A DNA stretch of 64,000 nt from Castanea sativa. Its lineage: Eukaryota; Streptophyta; Magnoliopsida; Fagales; Fagaceae. Position numbers and translations under genes: made by a program. The stretch is from the NCBI RefSeq assembly GCF_040712315.1, contig NC_134013.1, positions 59,649,501 to 59,713,500 of the forward strand. Direction: 5' to 3'. Positions 56,695 to 64,000 of this stretch are shown in pieces (within the stretch, counting starts at the first letter, position 1; every line of letters starts with the position of its first letter). The notes beneath the pieces were generated by a model. It did no database searches and was not told where the DNA came from. It was given only the letters and a program-made list of their open reading frames with translations.

Positions 56695-58560
56695 ATAGGT
56701 AGAGGACAGTCACTTATTGTACCTCCTTTATTTGATGGAATTAACTATGCATATTGGAAAATACGCATGAGAGCTTTCTTGTAGTCATTAGATGAGAAAG
56801 TGTGGCAAGTTGTGGAGATAGGCTAGACCAAGTCGAAGGAAGCGCCGACAGACTAGGATAATGCAAAGATCAAGGCAGAAAACTTCAACAGCAGGGCATT
56901 GAATGCTTTATTCATTACGGTCACAAATAAGGAGTTCAAGAAGATCTCCTCCACTGAAATTGCAAAGGAGGCGTGGACCATTCTCTAGAAAACCTATGAA
57001 GGAACCAAGGCTGTTAAGGATTCGAAACTTCAGAGGCTCACTACTGGCTTTGAAGAAATCAAGATGGAAGAGGATGAGTCATTTGATGAATTATATGCTA
57101 GGTTTAAGGACATAATGAACTCAGCTTTCAATCTTGGGGAAACCATTCCCGAACTCAAGATTGTGAAAAAGGTGCTCAGATCTCTGCCTGAGAGATTTCA
57201 TGCCAAGATCACTGCCATTGTGGAATCAAAGGCTATTGACAAGATTCCTTTGATAGAGCTTGTTGGAAATTTACAGACCTATGAGTTGGGTTTGTTTAGG
57301 CTCGAGAAGTTAAACAAGAGTAAGAACATGGCATTGAAGGCCAAGAGCAGCGACACTAATGAGTCTTCCGATGATGAAGATTCTAAAATGAATTCCTACA
57401 TCACCCGGCAGTTCATGAAGAGTGCCAATGCAAAGGGCTTCGACAAGGATCGTAAGCAATCAAGTTCTTCTCAGTCTAAGAGCCAAGAAAAAAGGAAAGA
57501 AGGATGCTAGAGATGGCAGTCAGGGCCCAAGTGTTTCAGATGTCAAGGATATTGTCACATGAAACAAGAGTGCCCCACTTATCTCAAGTCTATTGGGAAA
57601 AGTAAGGAACTTGTTACTACCTTAAGTGACACCGAACCTGAGGATGATTCCGAAAAAGAAGATGATAGAATCCTAAATGCCTTCACCGCCAATGTCAATC
57701 CTACTGAGGGGATTTTAGAAGATATGGATGAAGAAGAAGACTTGGTGGAGTTAAAGTTTAAGAAGATGGATGAACAAGATGAGATCCACATAGCCTATGC
57801 AAAGCTATACAAGCTCTTTGAAAAACATGAGAAGCTATATAGATTGGCCACCAAGAAGCTCAGTGAGGTGGAGCTTGAATGAAAACAACTCCCCGCAGAG
57901 TTTAATGAAGCCAATTAGACTATTGGAGTACTGAGATTTGAAAACAATTTCTTGGCTGAGAGAACCAAGAAACTTGAGTAGAACTGTTCCAAGTGAGAGC
58001 TCAGTTGGAGAAGACCTTAAGTGCAAAGCTTGGTGAGATGCTCAGCATGCAAAGATCTGCCTCCGATCGTTCCGGTTTAGGGTATGACTTTTCTTCTCCT
58101 AATATTGCTTCTTCTAGTACTACTGCTTTTGTTTCTCCTGCTAACAATATTGATTATGATAATAATGATGCTAAGACTGTGATAGCTAGTGAGAACATAG
58201 GCAAGGGTAAATCTATCTTAGGAGCACCCCCTAAGCTTGCTAAGAAAGAAACCAAAAACCCTAAGACTAAGAAGAGTAATCCTTAAAAGTCCAAAGAGAA
58301 GAAGCAGCATCTCTTTCATCACTGTGGAGCTGCTGGACACACACGACCAAATTGCTACAAGTGGCAAGCCACTCAACAGAGCAACAGTATAGTCTCAGTC
58401 GGAAACCTAAGTCAGCTTCCATTCTCTCTTACACCTCTTAGAGATCTCCTCAAGGCCCTTATGTTCCTTACGAACTTGAACAGTTGCAATTCTTCCCCCT
58501 CTTTAAGGGTTTGCCAAAAGGAAAGGTTCTTCCAAGGTGTGGAAGGAAAAGGCTCCAAGT
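56695..58560 (+). pseudogene. Copia-type gag of the outer element
   Basis: Homologous to the inner gag throughout. The start codon is changed (ATA at 56695 for ATG). Early stops are TAG codons near 56783, 56824, 56853 and at 56986-56988; all are single C-to-T or G-to-A steps from CAG or TGG. The open segment 57064-57510 holds EEDESFDELYARFKDIMNSA, LRSLPERFHAKITAIVESKA and ELVGNLQTYELGL; a further frame has the first knuckle CFRCQGYCHMKQEC and an acidic region (57559-57882). The second knuckle near 58310 reads FHHCGAAGHTRPNC, its first Cys replaced by Phe. No protease or later pol domain follows. Confidence 0.85.
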
Positions 58561-59488
58561 GATTTGTCACTTTTTCTCTTTCCCTCTCTTGTTTTGTTTT
58601 TGCATTACTTGTGTATTTTGCTTTCTTATTTTGAGGCAGTGTAGTTTTTATGCATTGCTTTATTTGACATATTTTTGTTTGGTTGTTTTTCATTTTTGTT
58701 TTCATTTTGTTTTTCATTCATAAAAATTAAAAAAATTGAAAAAAAAAAATACAAAAACAGTGTGTGTTTGTGTACATTGGTACTTGTGTACCTTGAATGG
58801 CCAATGAAACAAAGTTTTCTAAACTTTGTATCTTTTATAGCTTAAAAAAGCATCTCTATGCACAACTAAGCAAGTGAGCTTTGTGGCTTGTGCTTGTGAT
58901 GAGTAAGATTAAGTGATCTCTTGTACTTAACACTCGTATCACTCTTTTTGATGGGAAGGACTAGAAAATCCTAAGAGAAAGACATAAATAACCATCTCAC
59001 CACTATTGACAGTCAATCATGAAATGACATCTGTATGCTTCGGCATTGCAAAAGTGTAATATCAAAAAGTTTAACATAATTGGGTATTTTTTTTCTCTCT
59101 CTTTTATGCCCATGCATGATATGCTTAATAAAAGAAAAATATGCAAAGAAAAATAAGAGCAAAAGAAACAAAATGCTTTAAAATATGATTGCAAGTGTGT
59201 ATTTTAGGAGATGTGAGAGTTATAGGATGTACCTTGAAGGTGATAGTCCCTATCAACCAGTTATGATCGTGTGTGAGTTAAATTGATTTACTCATATCTC
59301 AAATCATCATAACATAGAGACACTTATGCAATCTTGCGATGTTTTCACACACAACACGTAACATTCTTTATTACTCTTGATACATGTGCAAGTACAATGT
59401 GATTTGACCATCATAAGGTTTACATGTATTAGTGTATGCTCACTAAACTGTCTTAACTTGTTTTTTAAATATAAAATTAGCTAGACTT

Positions 59489-59524
<36 letters not shown>

Positions 59525-59911
59525 GGATCTAAATGCATGACATTTTTCTTGTTTGAGAGATTAAAATGTTGGCTGGATCTTTGGTTGAGTTGCATGTTTG
59601 ATTGCATTCATATCTGTGTTTTTCTCTTCTTGAAATACTATTTTCAAAGCAATCTCAATAGCTCCTCGACGCCTTTCGACAACTAGGCTATCTATCGAGC
59701 TCTTCAGCTTTTTCTTATCACAATCTTGATAGCTTCTTGATAGCTCCTCGATCCATCGAGAAAGTTTCTGTCTCCACGATAGATTCTCAACAGCTCCTCG
59801 ATCCATCGAGCTCATTCTTGTTGTGGAGACCTCTAGACAGCTGCTCGATAGTTGTATCTCTCCAAGCTTTTAAAGCTCAACACCTCTCGATTTGTCGAGA
59901 TTTAAGAGGTT
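58561..59911 (+). other. Non-coding middle of the outer element
   Basis: No coding motif. It contains the (GT)n microsatellite (59493-59520) and, at 59655-59900, a cluster of CTCGA / ATCGAG motifs directly before a TATA box. Confidence 0.6.
59493..59520. repeat. (GT)n microsatellite in the outer element
   Basis: About 14 units. Confidence 0.95.
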
Positions 59912-59921
59912 CTATATATAG
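59912..59921 (+). promoter_or_regulatory. Internal TATA box before the Transposase_32-like gene
   Basis: CTATATATAG lies just downstream of the CTCGA cluster and is followed by a CT-rich leader (59940-60057). The inner copy has a TATA-like motif at the same relative place. Confidence 0.5.
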
Positions 59922-60057
59922 CTTCCTTGCGATACCAGACTCACTTCTCTCGAACTCTCTCATTTGCTTTCTGTCTTTTCACCTCCCAAACACCTTTCTT
60001 TCACTCTAAACTTCATTCCCAAGTGTTCTTCAGCCTAGATTGATCTTTCTTCCTCTA

Positions 60058-60452
60058 GTAAGATCTTGTTTCTCTTATCTTATCATGCATTTCATGTTTT
60101 CTGACCTAACTTTTGGGATTTTTGAAACATTTTGGGATTCTTCAAAATTAATGAAGTTCATGTGAGATTTTTGGGATGGGTTTTGTTGAAATGATTTTGA
60201 ATCATCATGCATTGCATCACATGTGCATTATAACAATGTTTCATGCATTTTAGACGTGTGTTTACTTTGTTGCTATGTTGTGTGCTGGTAGGTTTGGATT
60301 GGGCTGAGCCCATGATGTATTTATTATTGTATATCATATGCTCATGCATTTTCATGCATACATACCTTCAAGTTTCTATTTGTTATATTGTATCTTGTTG
60401 GTGCTTTTCTGATTGTCTCTCTCTCCCTCTTTCTCTCTCCTTCTTACGTTAG
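60058..60452 (+). other. Putative intron in the 5' leader
   Basis: Donor CTCTA|GTAAGATC at 60058 and a long pyrimidine tract ending TTACGTTAG at 60452, eight bases before the ATG at 60460. Splicing is inferred from these motifs. The inner copy has a comparable donor, but its acceptor region has a small deletion. Confidence 0.45.
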
Positions 60453-60459
60453 TTGCGTC

Positions 60460-61632
60460 ATGGCACCTAAGCGTAAATCCACTTTGTCCCTAAATCCTCT
60501 TCATTCCGGGGCATCTACCTCTTCTGATCTTACCCCTTCACATATTCAATTCTGTGATGATAAAGCTCACAAGGACTTTTCGGATAACTTTTCTAGACGA
60601 GGTATTCATTCAGAACGCCAAATCATTTTATCAGACTTCTCTGACACTGACCTACCCACTGTCATTCATAGTAGGGGTTGGGAGTCACTGTGTGACGTCA
60701 TGGTCACTGTGTGACATCCTGATCACTTGTCCATCCGTGCTTATTCAAGAGTTCTACTCCAACATGCATGAATTTGATTATTCAGTACCTCTCTTTGTCA
60801 CTCGCGTTTAGGGTACGCACATCGTGGTCACTCCAGATATTGTATCCGATGTGCTCCATGTCCCTAGAGTAGCGCATCCGAACTACTCTGGTTGTGATCG
60901 CCTTAAGACCATGTCTAAAGACGAGCTTATATCCTCTTTTTGTGAGCGACCTTCTAATTGGAGTGATCATCAGTTCACTTCTCATTCGAACTTTGCTAAA
61001 GGTCCTAGGTTCATTAACATGGTTATGACCTTTGTTTTGCATCCTTTCTCTCATTATAACTCTATTACAGAGCCCGATGCTTGGTTTTTGTTATCCCTCA
61101 TTGAGCATCTTACTATAGACTTCCCCTCTCATTTCATTCTTTCACTCATAGATGTGTATAGGGATACATCGACCTGTGATAAGCTCATCTTCCCTTCTGC
61201 TGTCACGAGGATTCTACGCCATTTCTCTGATCCCTTTTGTATCTCTAACCACTTCTGATTGGATTCTACACCATTACCGTTAAATGGAGCGAGGCGTAGC
61301 TACGTTTGAGGTGGTCCTGATTGAAAATTCCTCCAACTTCTACAGCTCCATCCACATCCGCTCCCTCTTCTTCTACGGGCGGTGTGACACTTAAGGACAT
61401 CATGGCACAGCTTGTGCACATGGATGCTCGCCTCGACACTTTTAGTGATGAGTTATGTCAGGTGAACACGCATATTGATCATATTACACGACGACAGGTT
61501 GTCATGGGTGGCTTCATTGCTTCTTTTCCTCCTACTCTAGAGGCTTCTGAGGATGAGGATGCTGATGCTGATGCTTCTGATGCTAAGCATGATGGTGCTA
61601 GCTCTTCTAGTGTTGATGGGATGTCTACTTGA
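60460..61632 (+). pseudogene. Transposase_32-like ORF of the outer element
   Basis: Begins MAPKRKSTLSLNPLHSG, then FSRRGIHSERQIILSDFSDT and SRGWESLCD. A 19-bp imperfect tandem duplication (60684-60702 / 60703-60721) shifts the frame; homology goes on in the next frame (LIQEFYSNMHEF), an in-frame TAG follows at 60809-60811, then VTPDIVSDVLHVPRVAH and LSLIDVYRDTSTCD. A second frame change occurs before 61260. A TAG at 61297-61299 matches the UAG of the inner copy. The tail (61321-61632) encodes AQLVHMDARLDTFSDELCQV and an Asp/Ala/Ser-rich end. PF20167 assignment is by pattern; function unknown. Confidence 0.7.
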
Positions 61633-62196
61633 TACATTTACTTATTGTCACTCGTGACAAAAAGGGGGAGTAGTTTTGGATATGAGAGTATCATACTCAT
61701 AGGGAAAGGGTTAGTATAGGAGATTTTTGTTAGAGGGAGTGTTCATTTTTTTTTGAGGGATGTAGTGAGGTTTTTTATGTATCTTTTTCTTTTCTTTCTA
61801 TTTTAGATTCATTGTTCATGTACCTTAGATCTTGTGACATATTGTGAAAGCAAACCTTGTATTTATTGATATATATACATTTAAGGTTGTTATTACAGTT
61901 CTTTCATCGATCTTTACATGTGTTGTTTCTTTTCTCTCTTTATACACTTGATTCTTATTTCCAGTATGTAATCTTTTATTTCTGTTTCACATAAAGATGC
62001 CTTGATGAGTTTTGTTTAAGTGTTTCAGAAATACAGGTTGTCAAAGTCTACTTGCCATGAACTCTCTTTTTGCAAAAATTTTCAAAAGTTTGTGTTATGA
62101 TAGATTTTATTGTACTTAACAAGTGAGTATGAGTTGAGTGATTTATGACTTCTCTCATATGTTCATTTGTTTGTTGTGGTTTTGTCACGGATTGCC
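61633..62196 (+). other. 3' untranslated part of the outer element
   Basis: T-rich, without coding capacity; leads to the polypurine tract. Confidence 0.5.
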
Positions 62197-62208
62197 AAAG
62201 GGGAGGAT
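62197..62208 (+). other. Polypurine tract of the outer element
   Basis: AAAGGGGAGGAT directly before the LTR start TGTTAGAACATATG. It corresponds to AAAGGGGGAGAT in the inner copy. Confidence 0.9.
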
Positions 62209-63215
62209 TGTTAGAACATATGTGATTAATGTTAGGAACATATGTCAACATTTTATGTAATTAGCTAATTCTTTGACAAAATGCACTTTACTTGTATTTG
62301 GGTAGAACTAGGATGTGTTTAATACTTCAAGAAATAAAGTTTCAAGTTCAAGTGTTAAAGCCATGCAAGTCTGTCCAATAATCAAGTGAAGAAGCGTTGT
62401 TTATCAAATCTCGATAACTAGCTCGACAGCTAGTATCAATTGAGGTTTAAAGAGCTGTTCAGCCCGAGGCTTGACAGTAGCTTGACAGCTAGGGTATCTG
62501 TCGAGATTTAAGAAACTCAGTTTTTCAGTATTGTTTTTCATTTAATCCGTGAGTATGTGTTTGGACTTTCTTTTCTCACAACCCTAAATATATACAAGGA
62601 TTATTTTAAGGGTCGTCTAGGGTTGCGCAAGTATTGAGCAAAGTCTTGTTCATGCAAATTGTGACCGAAGACAATATTTTTCCTAGATCATCTTGAAGAA
62701 GCTGCTGTGTTTATACACTGTAGGGTTTTGTGACCAAGCAACTTCATAATCTTCATTGTGTGATGAACTGAAGAACTTTGCAGCCAACATCCTTCTCAAG
62801 TTGGTGATCAAGTCGCGTACTAGGATCCGCGCATATATTGGTTAGTCACGTACTGGAAGCCATGCATTGAAAAGGAAGATTGTCATTACAGAATAAGTCC
62901 AATTGGGTATTAGGGTAAGGGTTCAACTGTAGGTTGTTATAAGGTACTAGGATTCCTTTACTTGTAACCGCTTGTTTTGATAATAGTGGAATCTCGGGAG
63001 TGGTGACCTTAAAATCACCCTGTGGGGTTTTTGCTGTGTAGGTTTTCTCCATTCGTAAACAAATCACCGTATCATTTAATTTTCGCTGCATATTTAGTTA
63101 TTTGGTGATTTGTTTGTGCTACCACGCTCATTACATGTAATTGAACCTAATTAATTCACTTGGCTAATTAATTGGTTAATTCATCACAAGGGGTCAATAT
63201 GTGTTTGGCCTATCA
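62209..63215 (+). repeat. 3' LTR of the outer element
   Basis: 1,007 bp, TGTTAG...TATCA; homologous to the split left LTR (702 + 287 bp). Confidence 0.93.
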
Positions 63216-63220
63216 TTTAT

Positions 63221-64000
63221 GTATATAGGTTTTGATTTGGTGGACTTATTTGATAAATGGGTTTATGGTTTTACAAATGGTGGCTATCTAAGGTTTACTT
63301 ATGGTGGAAATTTAGGGGCTTGGGTTCTATCATGTGATAGTCGGTAAATCTAATTTTCCATTACTATTGAGTTTATTTGGAGCTAGTTGAAGATTTAAAA
63401 TTCTTGTCTTGGTAGATATTGTGATTTTGTTTCATGGATCTCTCTTGATGATGATGTGTAAATCTTATCGAAGTTACTAATAAATTGTTAATATTTTAGT
63501 ATTAGGGAGATGATCTTGAATTGGTTAATTTTATAAACCGGAGTCTATGCCTTGTAAATAAAATTGTTGAGAAACTTTGGAAGCGTAATAAATTAATTGT
63601 GAGGTTAAATACTTAGGTTTGCCTAATTAATATCTTATTTAGTGATCTCTAATTCTTAGTTAGATGCAATGTCAAGCTTTATGCTTATGGTGATAAGTTT
63701 CTTTGGTATTTTTTAGGTTCTAGCTAATCTCCTTTGGAGCTTGGAGAATTAGGCTTTTGTTGGTTAAGGTAAGTAGCTTTTTAATGAGATTTTTGGAAAA
63801 TAATCACATAAAATGAAACATTGTTTTTGGGTTAAACACATTTTGGAAATTATTTGTGAAATTATGTTTTTCTAAAAAGTGTTGTGTTGTGACCCTATTA
63901 TACATGATTATATATGAAAAGTGCATCATGTTTAATATTGCATATGGGGAAATGCATGAATATTTGGCATGGAAAAGAAAAGCATCTTTGAACTCCTTTG
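63221..64000. other. Second copy resumes (matches 24511-25293)
   Basis: Sequence continues the duplicate interrupted at 48087: TTTTGATTTGGTGGACTTAT, then GGTGGCTATCTAAGG and so on to the window end. No gene. Confidence 0.8.

Larger units (their letters stand above)
48088..63215 (+). mobile_element. Outer LTR element (no pol) interrupted by a second copy
   Basis: Starts TGTTAGGACATATG and ends GGCCTATCA, with flanks TTTCT (48083-48087) and TTTAT (63216-63220) as a 5-bp target duplication differing by one base. The first duplicate (24500-24512) shows the empty site. The left LTR is split into 48088-48789 and 56336-56622 by the inner element; the right LTR is 62209-63215. Without the inner element it is ~7.58 kb. 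It holds a gag (56695-58560), a long non-coding middle and a Transposase_32-like gene (59912-61632). There is no protease, integrase, RT or RNase H. Confidence 0.88.

Overview
This is a repeat-dominated piece of a eudicot nuclear genome. The intronless malectin-like receptor kinase (CrRLK1L/FERONIA type), the Tat-lineage Ty3 element and the plant mobile domain gene point to a dicot; a tree of the Fagaceae (oak or beech group) is my guess, not something the sequence proves. The only intact host gene I can defend is the CrRLK1L kinase at 18056-20737. Beside it lies a truncated paralogue with only the ectodomain (15009-15962), and further right a kinase-tail pseudogene (44077-44766).

Layout. 1-4340: a truncated copia-type LTR, a Ty3 fragment (polyprotein tail, LTR, primer site, gag, all minus strand), a remnant of a very short LTR element, and a ~200-bp tandem repeat. 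4341-6292: non-coding with MITEs. 6293-12669: a hAT element that contains a ~5.5-kb element with long TIRs carrying a plant-mobile-domain gene. 12670-15000: MITEs and promoter. 15009-20737: receptor gene pair. 20738-26109: 3' flank with a Helitron, a SINE and a minisatellite. 26110-38063: a 12-kb Tat-type Ty3 element (minus strand) with a spliced gene on the opposite strand and a ~151-bp tandem array between the two convergent coding units. 38064-40245: MITE, SINE and an old paralogue of the 3.9-6.3/12.7-13.1 kb region. 40246-40939: CACTA end with a CDC48 fragment. 40940-48087: second copy of the left-hand region joined directly to a second copy of the kinase 3' half and its downstream flank. 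48088-63215: two nested LTR elements of one family. 63216-64000: the interrupted duplicate resumes.

The window is organised by a segmental duplication. Copy 1 is 1-4233 plus 20049-25293. Copy 2 is 41069-44076 joined to 44077-48087, then 63216-64000. Because the copies can be compared, several insertions have an exact or near-exact empty site (Helitron, 15-kb nested LTR pair), and more distant paralogues give approximate empty sites for the hAT and the SINE.

The most unusual content is the nested pair at 48088-63215. Both members are full length (LTRs, TSDs, primer site, polypurine tract) and ~7.55 kb, yet neither has protease, integrase or reverse transcriptase. Each has a copia-type gag (UBN2 region, two zinc knuckles) and a separate gene with a Transposase_32-like (PF20167) domain that appears to have its own TATA box, leader and intron. 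Both copies share two UAG codons at the same positions, which suggests they were copied in that state by enzymes supplied in trans.
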